A stretch of 64,000 nt of DNA from Fictibacillus sp. FJAT-27399 (GTDB taxonomy: Bacteria > Bacillota > Bacilli > Bacillales > Fictibacillaceae). The DNA lies in NCBI RefSeq assembly GCF_001510655.1, contig NZ_LMVC01000001.1, positions 446,574 to 510,573 on the forward strand. Reading direction: 5' to 3'. Shown here piece after piece: positions 10,201 through 18,041 of the stretch. The notes beneath the pieces were generated by a model that was not told where the DNA came from, did not search any database, and saw nothing but the letters and a program-made list of their open reading frames with translations. The position numbers were made by a program, and so were the translations under genes. Each line of letters begins with the position of its first letter. Within the stretch, counting starts at the first letter, position 1.

Positions 10201-10821
10201 CTCGGCATGGTGAACCTTGGTGCCATCGAAGAGTATGAACGCGTATCGCAGCGTTTTGATTTCCTGGCAGAACAAAGAGCGGATCTTGTAGAAGCAAAAC
10301 AGACACTGCATGGAGTCATCGATGAGATGGACGAAGAAATGAAGAAGAGGTTCGAGGAGACGTTCACAAATATCCGCTCACATTTCGGCCAGATTTTCAA
10401 AGAGCTGTTTGGCGGAGGAAGGGCAGATTTATCTTTAACCAATCCGGAAAACCTGCTGACGACCGGCGTGGATATCCTTGCTCAGCCTCCAGGTAAAAAG
10501 CTGCAGCATCTTGCCCTATTGTCCGGCGGAGAGCGGGCGCTGACCGCTATTGCCCTGCTGTTTGCCATTTTGAAAGTCCGTCCTGTTCCTTTCTGCATCC
10601 TTGATGAGGTGGAAGCCGCACTGGATGATGCCAATGTCAGCCGCTATGCGAGCTATTTGCGAACGTTCAGCAATGAAACTCAGTTTATCGTCGTCACCCA
10701 CCGTAAAGGAACGATGGAGGAAGCGGACGTGCTGTACGGCGTTACGATGCAGGAATCCGGGGTTTCCAAACTTGTTTCCGTCAAGCTGGAGGAATCAAGG
10801 GATCTCGTCGGGGCAAAGTAA
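7252..10821 (+). CDS. smc: Chromosome partition protein SMC
   Basis: SMC dimers with ScpA and ScpB condense and help segregate chromosomes. The 1189-residue protein has Walker A GPNGSGKS (residues 31-38) in the N-terminal head, a long coiled coil, a hinge near residues 500-690 (from YQGFMQGVKEVL to SAGGSMTGGSV), the returning coiled coil, then the signature LLSGGERALTA and Walker B FCILDEVEAALDD. Length is the same as in B. subtilis. RBS AGGGGGAT precedes the ATG. ftsY follows after 31 bp with its own strong SD, consistent with co-transcription. Confidence 0.98.
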   Translation: MFLKRLDVVGFKSFADRINIEFVPGVTAVVGPNGSGKSNISDAVRWVLGEQSAKSLRGSKMEDIIFAGSDNRKPLNVAEVTLTLDNEDQHIPLEYNEISVTRRVYRSGDSEYLLNKQQCRLKDIVDLFMDSGLGREAYSIIGQGKIEEILSSKAEDRRKIFEEAAGVLKYKTRKQKAEQKLQETQENLNRVEDILYELEGQVEPLKIQASIAKDFLEKKEELQQIEVALTVFEIEELHEKWEKQSTLVEELKNKDFALSSKVKNEEASLERARADIQALDESIDELQQSLLVASEELEKLEGKREVLKERKKNYHQNKESLKQQIQTLKKKSEELQAASTEGTKIFGEQKKELRSLRSQLKEEENRLSIIELDLEAELERLKSDYFENLNSQASIKNEIRYLSDQQNQQQFKSSRLNQEHEKYVAERERVTSDKKELLEKAKEAEENIQSHLKQYAGLKQQLEQKEKENEEMQSKLYQAYQFIQQFKSKKEWLESMQDEYQGFMQGVKEVLKAKGTVLQGIEGAVAELISVPADIETAIETALGGSMQHVVTQSEKDAIAAIAFLKKKRFGRATFLPLSVIKGRFISPSEISLVASHSAYVGVASQLVTGDSKYKTIIANLLGNIVITKTIEGANEIAKTLRYRYRIVTLEGDVVSAGGSMTGGSVKQKNSSLLGRQRELDTVTGKLEKMEQQTAVIEEQVKDSKTAITELRSQLESFREEGENSRLKEQSVKSRLREIEIEEKNLNDRLSLYDREKNNYHSEQSTIAERIKELQISLERNVKDAKSLEDQIEQLDARKKDQQTSKEEIQQSATALKIKIAEKDQQTANQEEKLERIQMELREVNDQLKETEQDFWMLEEEMNSNSSGEEILDGHIAKKRQDKNSVLQLISQRRQERLTVYQQVEGRDRELKESKRILKQLNDALRTEEVSINRLDVELDNRLTHLRKEYELSFEGAKEQFQLTMEAAEARKKVKLIKLAIEELGMVNLGAIEEYERVSQRFDFLAEQRADLVEAKQTLHGVIDEMDEEMKKRFEETFTNIRSHFGQIFKELFGGGRADLSLTNPENLLTTGVDILAQPPGKKLQHLALLSGGERALTAIALLFAILKVRPVPFCILDEVEAALDDANVSRYASYLRTFSNETQFIVVTHRKGTMEEADVLYGVTMQESGVSKLVSVKLEESRDLVGAK

Positions 10822-10852
10822 TGTATCATGTATGAATTTGAAGGAGGAACCT

Positions 10853-11839
10853 ATGAGCTTCTTAAAACGACTAAAAGACAAATTCACTTCTCAAACAGAC
10901 TCTGTATCTGAAAAATTCAAAAGCGGACTGGAAAAGACCCGAACTTCATTTTCGACAAAAGTCAATGACCTCGTTAACCGGTACAGAAAAGTTGATGAAG
11001 AATTTTTCGAGGAACTGGAAGAAATTTTGATCAGTGCCGATGTAGGCGTCCATACGGTTATGGATCTAATCGACAAATTAAAGGACATCGCGCGTACGAG
11101 AAACATCCAGGAAACAGAAGAACTGAAATTCGCGATCTCAGAAACACTCGCTGGAATGCTCCATAAAGGAGAACAGGACGGCTCACTGAACCTTCAAACA
11201 GAAGGCATGACGGTCATCCTTTTTGTCGGTGTAAACGGCGTAGGGAAAACGACGACGATCGGAAAACTTGCTCATCAGCTGAAACAACAAGGGAAAACCG
11301 TGATGCTTGCTGCCGGGGACACATTCCGCGCTGGAGCGATCGAGCAGCTTGAAGTCTGGGGGCAGCGTGCAGGCGTGGATGTTATCAAACATCAGGAAGG
11401 ATCCGATCCTGCAGCCGTTATTTTTGACAGCGTTAAAGCTGCCAAATCCAGAAACGTGGATGTTCTGCTGTGCGATACTGCAGGAAGGCTGCAGAACAAA
11501 GTTAATTTAATGAATGAGCTTGAAAAAGTGAAACGCGTTATCGAACGGGAAGTGCCGGGAGCACCGCATGAGGTATTGCTTGTCGTTGATGCGACGACTG
11601 GACAGAATGCGATGAGCCAGGCGAAGATATTCAGCCAGTCGACAAATGTTTCAGGTCTTGTACTTACTAAGCTCGATGGTACAGCCAAGGGCGGAATCGT
11701 TCTCGGCATCCGGAACGAACTTGATATCCCTGTGAAATTTGTCGGCCTAGGTGAAAAAATCGACGACCTGCAGGCATTTGATCCTGATCAGTTTGTCTAC
11801 GGACTCTTTTCTGGATTGGAGGAAGAAAAAGCGGAGTAA
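10853..11839 (+). CDS. ftsY: Signal recognition particle receptor FtsY
   Basis: FtsY is the membrane-associated GTPase receptor that docks SRP-ribosome complexes on the Sec translocon. The 328 residues start MSFLKRLKDKF with a short amphipathic basic N-terminus instead of the long acidic domain of Gram-negative FtsY. The NG domain has P-loop GVNGVGKT (126-133), DTAGR, and TKLDGTAKGG. AAGGAGGA at 10841-10848 fixes the start. The partner Ffh is encoded 0.8 kb downstream. The stop codon lies within the terminator hairpin. Confidence 0.97.
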   Translation: MSFLKRLKDKFTSQTDSVSEKFKSGLEKTRTSFSTKVNDLVNRYRKVDEEFFEELEEILISADVGVHTVMDLIDKLKDIARTRNIQETEELKFAISETLAGMLHKGEQDGSLNLQTEGMTVILFVGVNGVGKTTTIGKLAHQLKQQGKTVMLAAGDTFRAGAIEQLEVWGQRAGVDVIKHQEGSDPAAVIFDSVKAAKSRNVDVLLCDTAGRLQNKVNLMNELEKVKRVIEREVPGAPHEVLLVVDATTGQNAMSQAKIFSQSTNVSGLVLTKLDGTAKGGIVLGIRNELDIPVKFVGLGEKIDDLQAFDPDQFVYGLFSGLEEEKAE

Positions 11840-11857
11840 TCCGCTTTTCTTTTTTTG
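11827..11857 (+). terminator. Terminator overlapping the ftsY stop codon
   Basis: AAAAGCGGA (11827-11835) pairs with TCCGCTTTT (11840-11848) over a four-base loop containing the TAA stop, followed by CTTTTTTTG. Confidence 0.88.
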
Positions 11858-11909
11858 TATGAGGTTGGCTGAATGGAAGTGTTTCGGACAACTTCTCAGT
11901 ATTTGCGGA

Positions 11910-11948
11910 GAGTGCTTTTCGTCCCTGAACAGGTATCTCAGCTTTTCT
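11910..11948. repeat. Partial hairpin repeat (3' end only)
   Basis: The 3' part of the repeat (AGTGCTTTTCGTCCCTGAAC...CTCAGCTTTTCT) is present without its 5' half. It precedes two complete copies and keeps the 118-bp spacing. Bases 11858-11909 before it show nothing I recognise, perhaps a decayed first half. Confidence 0.75.
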
Positions 11949-12065
11949 TGATCTAGCTTCGACACCCAGGGACTGTATCACTTCGGTCTTTGTCAGAAAA
12001 CAAAGTGCGTTTTATGCCAAAGACCTCCAGTGCTTGTCGTCCCTGAACAGGTATCTCAGCTTTTC
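11949..12065. repeat. Long hairpin intergenic repeat, copy C
   Basis: The copy begins TGATCTAGCTTCGACACCC and ends AGGTATCTCAGCTTTTCT. It is the same family as the repeats after fabG but a different subtype. Its arms GACACC...GGTATC pair with one mismatch and AGGGAC pairs with GTCCCT. The inner stem is GGTCTTTG...CAAAGACC. Confidence 0.82.
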
Positions 12066-12066
12066 T

Positions 12067-12184
12067 TGATCTAGCTTCGACACCCAGGGACTGTATCACT
12101 TCGGTCTTTGTCAGAAAACAAAGTGCGTTTTATGCCAAAGACCTCCAGTGCTTATCGTCCCTAAACAGGTATCTCAGCTTTTCT
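12067..12184. repeat. Long hairpin intergenic repeat, copy D
   Basis: A near-identical 118-bp duplication of copy C; I find only two base differences near the 3' arm (CTTGTC/CTTATC and CCTGAAC/CCTAAAC). Copies C and D together with the partial copy fill most of the 434-bp gap between ftsY and ylxM. The remaining 90 bp hold the ylxM promoter. Confidence 0.82.
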
Positions 12185-12203
12185 AATCTATCAAGAAAAA
12201 ATC

Positions 12204-12235
12204 TTGACATTGTTTCTTCGACAGTGTACTATAAT
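12204..12235 (+). promoter_or_regulatory. Sigma-A promoter of ylxM-ffh
   Basis: A perfect TTGACA (12204-12209) is followed after 17 bp by TACTAT (12227-12232), which runs into TATAAT (12230-12235). This is one of the best sigma-A matches in the window and starts transcription about 30-35 bp before ylxM. Confidence 0.78.
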
Positions 12236-12273
12236 TTAACGTAAAGGCTTTTCACTTAACAAGGGGTGTTGGG

Positions 12274-12597
12274 ATGCTGGATAAGACGATGAGAATTAAT
12301 TATCTTTATGACTTTTATCAGTCCTTGCTGACACCGAAGCAAAAGAATTACATGGCTTTTTATTATCTGGATGACTTTTCCCTTGGAGAAATCGCTGAAC
12401 AATATAATGTAAGCCGCCAGGCCGTTTATGATAATATAAAACGGACCGAGGCGATGCTTGAAGAATACGAGGAAAAACTCGGTTTATTTGCGAAATTTCA
12501 GGAACGCGATCAGTTACTTTCCAGATTAAAAGAACTGCTCGGAAATTCGTCTGATAAAGTTCTTGAGATCATTGATCGCCTTGAAAACATGGAATAG
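12274..12597 (+). CDS. ylxM: SRP-associated DNA-binding-like protein YlxM (UPF0122)
   Basis: A 107-residue protein of the YlxM/UPF0122 family, which resembles sigma-factor region 4: the segment [39 protein letters not shown] (residues about 18-60) is a helix-turn-helix. YlxM is linked to the signal recognition particle by constant neighbourhood with ffh; in streptococci it is reported to modulate SRP activity. The start ATG has AAGGGGTG upstream. ffh begins 14 bp after the stop. Confidence 0.92.
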   Translation: MLDKTMRINYLYDFYQSLLTPKQKNYMAFYYLDDFSLGEIAEQYNVSRQAVYDNIKRTEAMLEEYEEKLGLFAKFQERDQLLSRLKELLGNSSDKVLEIIDRLENME

Positions 12598-12611
12598 GAG
12601 GCGACAATACT

Positions 12612-13955
12612 ATGGCATTTGAAGGATTAGCCGACCGGCTTCAAAACACCTTGCAGAAAATCCGGGGCAAGGGTAAGGTAACAGAAGCTGATGTTAAAGA
12701 AATGATGCGTGAAGTCAGGCTTGCACTATTGGAAGCCGATGTTAACTTCCGGGTAGTAAAAGATTTTATCAAGCGAGTGACAGAACGTTCCATAGGTCAG
12801 GAAGTGCTGAAGAGTCTTACTCCAGGCCAGCAGGTTGTTAAAGTCGTTCACGAAGAGCTCACTGCTCTATTGGGCGGAGAACAAAGCAAGATCGCTGTCA
12901 ACAACCGGCCGCCAACCGTCATTATGATGGTCGGGCTGCAAGGGGCAGGGAAAACGACGACAACCGGGAAGCTTGCGAATCATCTTCGCAAGAAGCATAA
13001 CCGCAATCCTCTTCTGGTGGCTGCCGATATCTATCGTCCTGCAGCGATTCAGCAAATCGAAACACTTGGCAAACAGCTGAGTCTTCCTGTTTTCTCAATG
13101 GGGGACAAAGTGAGCCCGGTTGAGATCACAAAACAGGCACTGGCTAAGGCAAAGGAAGAGCATCATGATTATGTTCTCATCGATACGGCAGGACGCCTTC
13201 ACATTGATGAAGAACTGATGGATGAGCTTCAAAAGGTCAAAGAACTGGCAAATCCCAATGAAATTTTCCTTGTCGTTGATGCCATGACCGGGCAAGACGC
13301 CGTTAATGTTGCCGAGAGCTTTAATGAGCAGCTTGGATTAACCGGTGTCGTACTGACCAAGCTTGATGGAGATACTCGCGGCGGTGCTGCACTTTCCATT
13401 AAAGCAGTGACAGATCTCCCGATTAAGTTTGTCGGTATGGGAGAAAAGATGGATGCGCTAGAACCGTTCCATCCAGACAGAATGTCCTCCAGGATTCTTG
13501 GAATGGGTGATGTGCTGACGCTTATTGAAAAAGCACAGACTAACGTTGACGAAGAAAAGGCAAAAGAACTGCAAAAGAAGATGCGGGACATGTCTTTTAC
13601 TTTCGATGATTTCCTTGATCAGATGGGGCAGGTCAGAAATCTCGGCCCTCTTGATGAACTGCTTAGCATGATGCCGGGCGCGAACAAGATGAAGGGCTTG
13701 AAAAATGTCTCCATAGATGAGAAACAGATAGGCCATGTTGAGGCTATCATTCGATCGATGACCAAACTCGAAAGAGAACAGCCGGAGATCATCAACGCTT
13801 CAAGAAGAAAAAGGATTGCGAAAGGGAGCGGACGGACCGTACAGGAAGTAAACCGCCTCATCAAGCAGTTCGACGATATGAAGAAGATGATGAAACAAAT
13901 GTCCGGTATGATGAAGGGCAAGAAAAAAGGCGGAATGAAATTTCCGTTTATGTAA
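12612..13955 (+). CDS. ffh: Signal recognition particle protein Ffh
   Basis: Ffh is the GTPase of the signal recognition particle; it binds signal sequences and the scRNA. In the 447-residue protein the N domain is followed by a G domain with P-loop GLQGAGKT (residues 108-115), DTAGRLHID and TKLDGDTRGG. The C-terminal M domain (from about residue 300) ends in a methionine-rich tail with MKKMMKQMSGMMKG. AGGAGGCGAC precedes the ATG. It is coupled to ylxM and works with FtsY upstream. Confidence 0.98.
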   Translation: MAFEGLADRLQNTLQKIRGKGKVTEADVKEMMREVRLALLEADVNFRVVKDFIKRVTERSIGQEVLKSLTPGQQVVKVVHEELTALLGGEQSKIAVNNRPPTVIMMVGLQGAGKTTTTGKLANHLRKKHNRNPLLVAADIYRPAAIQQIETLGKQLSLPVFSMGDKVSPVEITKQALAKAKEEHHDYVLIDTAGRLHIDEELMDELQKVKELANPNEIFLVVDAMTGQDAVNVAESFNEQLGLTGVVLTKLDGDTRGGAALSIKAVTDLPIKFVGMGEKMDALEPFHPDRMSSRILGMGDVLTLIEKAQTNVDEEKAKELQKKMRDMSFTFDDFLDQMGQVRNLGPLDELLSMMPGANKMKGLKNVSIDEKQIGHVEAIIRSMTKLEREQPEIINASRRKRIAKGSGRTVQEVNRLIKQFDDMKKMMKQMSGMMKGKKKGGMKFPFM

Positions 13956-13973
13956 AATGGATGAATTTTCTGG

Positions 13974-14002
13974 TTTACAAAGCTGGGAATTTATTATATT
14001 AT
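13974..14002 (+). promoter_or_regulatory. Probable promoter of rpsP-khpA
   Basis: TTTACA (13974-13979), 17 bp, TATTAT (13997-14002). It lies in the 87-bp gap between ffh and rpsP. No terminator is visible after ffh, so rpsP may also be read from upstream. Confidence 0.6.
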
Positions 14003-14042
14003 ATTGATTTGTGTGAACAATTTTCGGAGGTGTATTTTTACA

Positions 14043-14315
14043 ATGGCAGTAAAAATTCGTTTAAAACGCATGGGGCAAAAGAAAGCTCCATTTTATCGGG
14101 TAGTAGTAGCAGATTCTCGCGCACCGCGTGATGGTCGCTTTATCGAAGAGATTGGCACTTACAATCCAGTTGTTAATCCTGCAGAAGTTAAAATCAACGA
14201 AGAGCAGGCTCTTAAATGGATGCTTGACGGCGCAAAGCCTTCAGACACTGTACGTAACCTTTTCTCTAACGCAGGGATCATGGAAAAGTTTCATAACGCT
14301 AAACTACAAAAATAA
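14043..14315 (+). CDS. rpsP: 30S ribosomal protein S16
   Basis: S16 is a small-subunit assembly protein binding 16S rRNA. The 90 residues start [21 protein letters not shown], the conserved N-terminus, and contain [19 protein letters not shown]. An upstream in-frame ATG at 14004 is rejected because CGGAGGTG sits directly before 14043. The stop TAA abuts the following gene. It heads the conserved rpsP-khpA-rimM-trmD-rplS cluster. Confidence 0.97.
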   Translation: MAVKIRLKRMGQKKAPFYRVVVADSRAPRDGRFIEEIGTYNPVVNPAEVKINEEQALKWMLDGAKPSDTVRNLFSNAGIMEKFHNAKLQK

Positions 14316-14329
14316 TGGGTGATGATATG

Positions 14330-14557
14330 ATGACAGAGTTAATCGAGACGATTGTTAAGGCTCTTGTTGATCATCCAGAAGAAGTCAGCGTGAAAGAGGT
14401 AGCTGATGGCGAAAAGCTTGTTTATCAATTAACCGTGCACAGCTCAGATATGGGCAAGGTGATCGGCAAACAAGGCCGGGTGGCAAAAGCGATCCGTACT
14501 GTTGTCAATGCTGCTGGAACAAGCCAGAACAAACGTATTTCACTAGAAATCGTATAG
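14330..14557 (+). CDS. khpA: KH-domain RNA-binding protein KhpA (YlqC)
   Basis: A 75-residue single KH-domain protein with the GxxG loop in GKVIGKQGRVAKAIRT (about residues 45-60). KhpA forms an RNA-binding complex with KhpB (Jag) in Firmicutes and affects cell shape and small RNAs. GGGTGAT (14317-14323) fits best with ATG 14330; 14327 is a possible alternative. It directly follows rpsP and ends before a terminator. In B. subtilis ylqD follows; it is absent here. Confidence 0.93.
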   Translation: MTELIETIVKALVDHPEEVSVKEVADGEKLVYQLTVHSSDMGKVIGKQGRVAKAIRTVVNAAGTSQNKRISLEIV

Positions 14558-14599
14558 CCGGATTTGAATTCGGCGGCAAAGTTACTTCTTTAAGCTTGA

Positions 14600-14630
14600 A
14601 AAGGGATGAGGGCAGCCTCAGCCCTTTTTT
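14600..14630 (+). terminator. Terminator after khpA
   Basis: AAAGGGATGAGG pairs with CCTCAGCCCTTT (one mismatch) over GCAG, followed by T6 including the stem end. It divides rpsP-khpA from rimM-trmD. Confidence 0.85.
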
Positions 14631-14713
14631 GCACTTTTAAATGATTTTTGATTATAGATTCTAATCATTCAGCCCACACTGTATATAAGAAACGGGCACA
14701 AGGGTGGATACAT

Positions 14714-15232
14714 ATGTCGAAATGGTTAAACGTAGGAAAAATCGTTAATACACATGGTATACGAGGGGAAGTTCGGGTGATCTCCCGCACGGATTTTCCT
14801 GAAGAACGATATAAAATAGGAAACACACTTTATGTGGATTTCGAAGACGGGAGCAGCCTGATACCGGTTGTCATAGCCGCGCACAGGGTTCACAAACAGT
14901 TCGACCTTTTGCAGTTTGAAGAACATCCGAACATTAACGACGTTGAAAAGTATAAAGGTCATCTCCTGAAAACGCCTGCGGACGATTCCGTTGAACTTGA
15001 TGAGGGGGAATTCTTCTATCATGATATCATCGGCTGCACGGTGATAACGGTAGAAGGCGAAGAACTCGGAAAGGTAAAAGAAATTCTCTCTCCGGGAGCA
15101 AATGACGTATGGGTCGTGAAACGAAAAAACTTCGGGCCTGATATCCTGGTTCCTTACATTCCTCCAGTTGTAAAAAAGGTGGATATCGAAAACAAACAAA
15201 TCACGATTCATCTGATGGATGGTCTGATTTAA
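14714..15232 (+). CDS. rimM: Ribosome maturation factor RimM
   Basis: RimM assists 30S head assembly around S19 and 16S rRNA processing. The 172-residue protein begins [21 protein letters not shown], typical of the family, and carries a C-terminal PRC-barrel ([12 protein letters not shown]...[13 protein letters not shown]). The in-frame extension to 14648 has no ribosome binding site, whereas AAGGGTGG precedes 14714. trmD starts one base after its stop, a near-universal pairing. Confidence 0.95.
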   Translation: MSKWLNVGKIVNTHGIRGEVRVISRTDFPEERYKIGNTLYVDFEDGSSLIPVVIAAHRVHKQFDLLQFEEHPNINDVEKYKGHLLKTPADDSVELDEGEFFYHDIIGCTVITVEGEELGKVKEILSPGANDVWVVKRKNFGPDILVPYIPPVVKKVDIENKQITIHLMDGLI

Positions 15233-15233
15233 C

Positions 15234-15971
15234 ATGAAGATTGATGTCTTATCGCTGTTTCCTGAGATGTTTACCGGTGTATTCGGTTCATCTATCCTCA
15301 AAAAGTCACAGGAAAAGGGTCTCGTCCAGTTTCATGTGACCGATTTTAGAGAGTATACAGAAAATAAACACCGGCGTGTTGATGATTACCCCTATGGCGG
15401 CGGAGCAGGCATGGTCCTGACACCCCAGCCTCTGTTTGACGCTGTAGAAGCCTTGAAGCGGGAGAAAGATACTCAGCTGCCGAGGGTCATCCTTCTCTGT
15501 CCGCAGGGAGAGCGCTACAGCCAGCGAAAAGCGGAGGAGCTTTCGAAAGAATCGCACTTGATTTTTGTCTGCGGACACTATGAAGGATATGATGAACGCA
15601 TCCGGGAAAATTTAGTGACAGATGAGATCTCGATCGGCGATTTTGTTCTCACTGGCGGTGAACTCGGCGCGATGGTCGTTATCGATAGTGTGACGAGGCT
15701 TCTCCCTGGTGCTCTCGGCAATGAAGAGTCACCGTTAAAGGACTCGTTCAGCAGCGGAATGCTCGAGCATCCCCAATATACGAGACCCGCAGATTTCAGG
15801 GGGATGAAGGTGCCAGAGGTCCTATTGTCAGGGAATCATAAAAACATTGAAGAATGGCGTGCTAAAGAGTCGTTAAGACGCACGTGGAGAAGAAGGCCTG
15901 ATCTTTTAGAAGGAATGGACTTAACCCCTCAAGAGAAAAAATGGCTTGAAGAGGTTAAAAAAGAGGACTAA
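15234..15971 (+). CDS. trmD: tRNA (guanine-37-N1)-methyltransferase TrmD
   Basis: TrmD methylates G37 next to the anticodon using S-adenosylmethionine, preventing +1 frameshifts. The 245-residue protein has the trefoil-knot SPOUT signature: [25 protein letters not shown] and [12 protein letters not shown]. Length matches the family. It is translated right after rimM; rplS follows after a promoter and leader of about 130 bp. Confidence 0.97.
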   Translation: MKIDVLSLFPEMFTGVFGSSILKKSQEKGLVQFHVTDFREYTENKHRRVDDYPYGGGAGMVLTPQPLFDAVEALKREKDTQLPRVILLCPQGERYSQRKAEELSKESHLIFVCGHYEGYDERIRENLVTDEISIGDFVLTGGELGAMVVIDSVTRLLPGALGNEESPLKDSFSSGMLEHPQYTRPADFRGMKVPEVLLSGNHKNIEEWRAKESLRRTWRRRPDLLEGMDLTPQEKKWLEEVKKED

Positions 15972-15986
15972 ATTTTATGGAACTAC

Positions 15987-16015
15987 TTGCCTCTGTCTCC
16001 CTCCTATGGTAAGAT
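15987..16015 (+). promoter_or_regulatory. Promoter of rplS
   Basis: TTGCCT (15987-15992), 17 bp, TAAGAT (16010-16015), with an extended TGG before the -10. Transcription would begin near 16022, producing a leader of about 80 nt before rplS. Confidence 0.68.
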
Positions 16016-16021
16016 AAATCT

Positions 16022-16090
16022 CGTGGCTTAGGCCAGTATTAAGGTGTTCCGCTGCTGAAGAAAACGAGGCAAGAACATCTGTCGGAAGGA
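16022..16090 (+). ncRNA. Candidate L19 ribosomal leader RNA
   Basis: The 5' UTR between the rplS promoter and its SD contains GGTGTTC (16043-16049), which pairs with GAACATC (16073-16079, one G-U). The segment between them (CGCTGCTGAAGAAAACGAGG) would form the loop. Position, size and bases resemble the Firmicutes L19 leader, an autoregulatory element I remember from Rfam; covariance-model scoring was not possible. Confidence 0.6.
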
Positions 16091-16100
16091 GGCAATAACT

Positions 16101-16445
16101 ATGCAACAGATTATTGCAGAGCTTGCTAAAGAGCAACTAAAATCGGATCTACCTAAGTTCCGTTCTGGTGATACTGTTCGTGTTCACGTTAAAGTTGTCG
16201 AGGGAACTCGCGAACGTATCCAGCTTTTCGAAGGCGTTGTAATCAAAAAGCGCGGAACTGGAATAAGCGAAACATTCACTGTTCGTAAGATTTCTTACGG
16301 TGTTGGTGTAGAGCGTGTATTCCCTTTACATTCACCTAAAATCGCGAACCTTGAAGTCGTTCGACGCGGTAAAGTTCGTCGTGCTAAGCTTTACTACTTG
16401 CGTGCACTTCGCGGTAAAGCAGCGCGTATTAAAGAGATTCGCTAA
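16101..16445 (+). CDS. rplS: 50S ribosomal protein L19
   Basis: L19 sits at the interface between the ribosomal subunits. The 114 residues start [18 protein letters not shown] and contain [23 protein letters not shown], the L19 signature, and end in [22 protein letters not shown] precedes the ATG. It appears to be expressed from its own promoter with a structured leader and is closed by a strong terminator. Confidence 0.98.
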   Translation: MQQIIAELAKEQLKSDLPKFRSGDTVRVHVKVVEGTRERIQLFEGVVIKKRGTGISETFTVRKISYGVGVERVFPLHSPKIANLEVVRRGKVRRAKLYYLRALRGKAARIKEIR

Positions 16446-16453
16446 TTACACAC

Positions 16454-16487
16454 AAAAGGAGCTTGACTCATCTCAAGCTCCTTTTTA
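16454..16487 (+). terminator. Terminator after rplS
   Basis: AAAAGGAGCTTGA and TCAAGCTCCTTTT form a 13-pair perfect stem followed by T. Confidence 0.92.
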
Positions 16488-16537
16488 CATATTTAAAATA
16501 ATGTGAAAAAAAATTAAGTTGAATGTGAGGATGAAGT

Positions 16538-17077
16538 ATGGCACGTCAGAAAAAAGAATCTTGGGAATGGTTAAAAGCATTGGCAGTGGCCTTGATTCTC
16601 GCCGGAGCAATTCGTTACTTTTTATTCGCTCCGATCGTGGTTGATGGCGAGTCCATGATGCCTACCTTGCACAACAGGGATCGGCTTGTTGTTAATAAAA
16701 TGGATAAACCGGAACGATTTGATATCGTCGTGTTCAAGGCAACAGAAACGAAGGATTACATTAAACGGGTCATCGGCCTTCCGGGCGACAAGATTGAATA
16801 CAAAAACGATACTCTGTATGTAAACGGCAAACCTCTAAAGGAAAAATATTTGGATCCGTATAAGAAACAGACGAAAGATGGAAACTTAACCTATGATTTC
16901 ACTCTGTATGAAGTGACAGGAAAACAGACTGTTCCCAAGGGGAAAGTTTTTGTGCTAGGAGATAACAGAAGACACAGCAGTGACAGCCGGAATATCGGCA
17001 CTGTAGACATGGATGATATTATCGGCAAAGCCAGCGTGAAATTCTGGCCGATTAATGATATAGGTGTAGTAAAGTAG
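16538..17077 (+). CDS. lepB: Type I signal peptidase (SipS/LepB type)
   Basis: It removes signal peptides from secreted proteins at the outer face of the membrane. The 179-residue protein has one N-terminal transmembrane helix (about residues 12-31), then Ser39 in DGESMMPTL and Lys76 in [12 protein letters not shown], the catalytic dyad, and box [12 protein letters not shown]. This is the short P-type form of Gram-positives. GTGAGGATG precedes the ATG. In B. subtilis no signal peptidase gene lies at this place between rplS and rbgA. Confidence 0.94.
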   Translation: MARQKKESWEWLKALAVALILAGAIRYFLFAPIVVDGESMMPTLHNRDRLVVNKMDKPERFDIVVFKATETKDYIKRVIGLPGDKIEYKNDTLYVNGKPLKEKYLDPYKKQTKDGNLTYDFTLYEVTGKQTVPKGKVFVLGDNRRHSSDSRNIGTVDMDDIIGKASVKFWPINDIGVVK

Positions 17078-17085
17078 GTGAAGGA

Positions 17086-17946
17086 ATGACCATCCAATGG
17101 TTTCCTGGCCATATGGCAAAAGCCAGGCGAGAAATTACAGAAAAACTTAAACTGATCGATGTTGTTTTTGAATTGGTAGATGCGAGAGTGCCCCTTGCCT
17201 CCCGCAATCCGATGATTGACGAGATTACAGCCGGAAAACCGCGGCTGCTGTTATTAAACAAGGCGGATATGGCGGATCCGGAGGTTACAAAACTTTGGTC
17301 GGACTATTTCGAGCAGAAAGGCCTCCCTGTTCTTGTGATTAATTCTAAAACGGGCCAGGGCATTAATCGTATTGAGGCAAAAGCAAAAGAACTGGTCAAG
17401 GAAAAATTCGATAAGATGAGAGCCAAAGGCATCGTTAAGCCAAGAGCTGTCCGAGCGTTGATCCTTGGAATTCCCAATGTTGGAAAATCCACGCTCATCA
17501 ACCGGATGGCAGGAAAAAACATTGCGGTCACCGGTGATAAACCGGGTGTCACCAAAAAACAGCAATGGATTAAAGTGGGTTCAGCACTGGAATTACTCGA
17601 TACACCGGGTATTCTTTGGCCGAAATTTGAGGATCCATCCATTGGGCTGAAGCTGGCTGTAACAGGAGCCATCAAAGAAACACTTCTTGATTTTTCGGAG
17701 ATTGTTCTGTTTGCGCTTAAGTATTTTAAGGATCACTATCCTGCCCGGCTGCAGGAACGATACAATCTTGAGTCAATTCCAGAAGACCCGATCGTCCTTT
17801 TTGATGAGATTGGAAAAAAACGCGGTTGTTTGATGAGCGGCGGCTATATCGATTATGAGAAGACAGCAGAAATAGTGCTGCGCGACATACGTTCTGAAAA
17901 ATTAGGCAGATTGTCGTATGAAAGACCAAAAGATTTTATCCAGTAG
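17086..17946 (+). CDS. rbgA: Ribosome biogenesis GTPase RbgA (YlqF)
   Basis: RbgA is a circularly permuted GTPase needed for late 50S subunit assembly. The 286 residues begin [17 protein letters not shown]. The G4 motif NKAD (58-61) precedes the P-loop GIPNVGKS (128-135) and DTPG, which is the permuted order. A C-terminal RNA-binding domain follows. It begins 8 bp after lepB and is followed by a hairpin terminator. Confidence 0.96.
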   Translation: MTIQWFPGHMAKARREITEKLKLIDVVFELVDARVPLASRNPMIDEITAGKPRLLLLNKADMADPEVTKLWSDYFEQKGLPVLVINSKTGQGINRIEAKAKELVKEKFDKMRAKGIVKPRAVRALILGIPNVGKSTLINRMAGKNIAVTGDKPGVTKKQQWIKVGSALELLDTPGILWPKFEDPSIGLKLAVTGAIKETLLDFSEIVLFALKYFKDHYPARLQERYNLESIPEDPIVLFDEIGKKRGCLMSGGYIDYEKTAEIVLRDIRSEKLGRLSYERPKDFIQ

Positions 17947-17975
17947 GCACGCACAAGCGTGCCTATTTTCTTTAT
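17945..17975 (+). terminator. Terminator after rbgA
   Basis: AGGCACGC (17945-17952), loop ACAA, GCGTGCCT (17957-17964), then ATTTTCTTTAT. The first base pair overlaps the rbgA stop. Confidence 0.82.
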
Positions 17976-18041
17976 AATAAACCTGAACTGCTAAATGATT
18001 AATTCATGATGGCCGATATACATAGAAAGCGAAGGTTGACG

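Noticed and set aside
10601-10852. Long N-terminal extension of FtsY overlapping smc
   Set aside because: It is the out-of-frame shadow of the smc Walker B region; the strong SD and the family start are at 10853.
11910-12184. Regularly spaced repeats that might be a CRISPR array
   Set aside because: The units are 118 bp and abut each other without unique spacers, each can fold into one long hairpin, and no cas genes are near.
14726-15301. Minus-strand reading frame of 191 codons opposite rimM
   Set aside because: It is antisense to rimM and the start of trmD, which are certain, and its translation resembles no protein I know.
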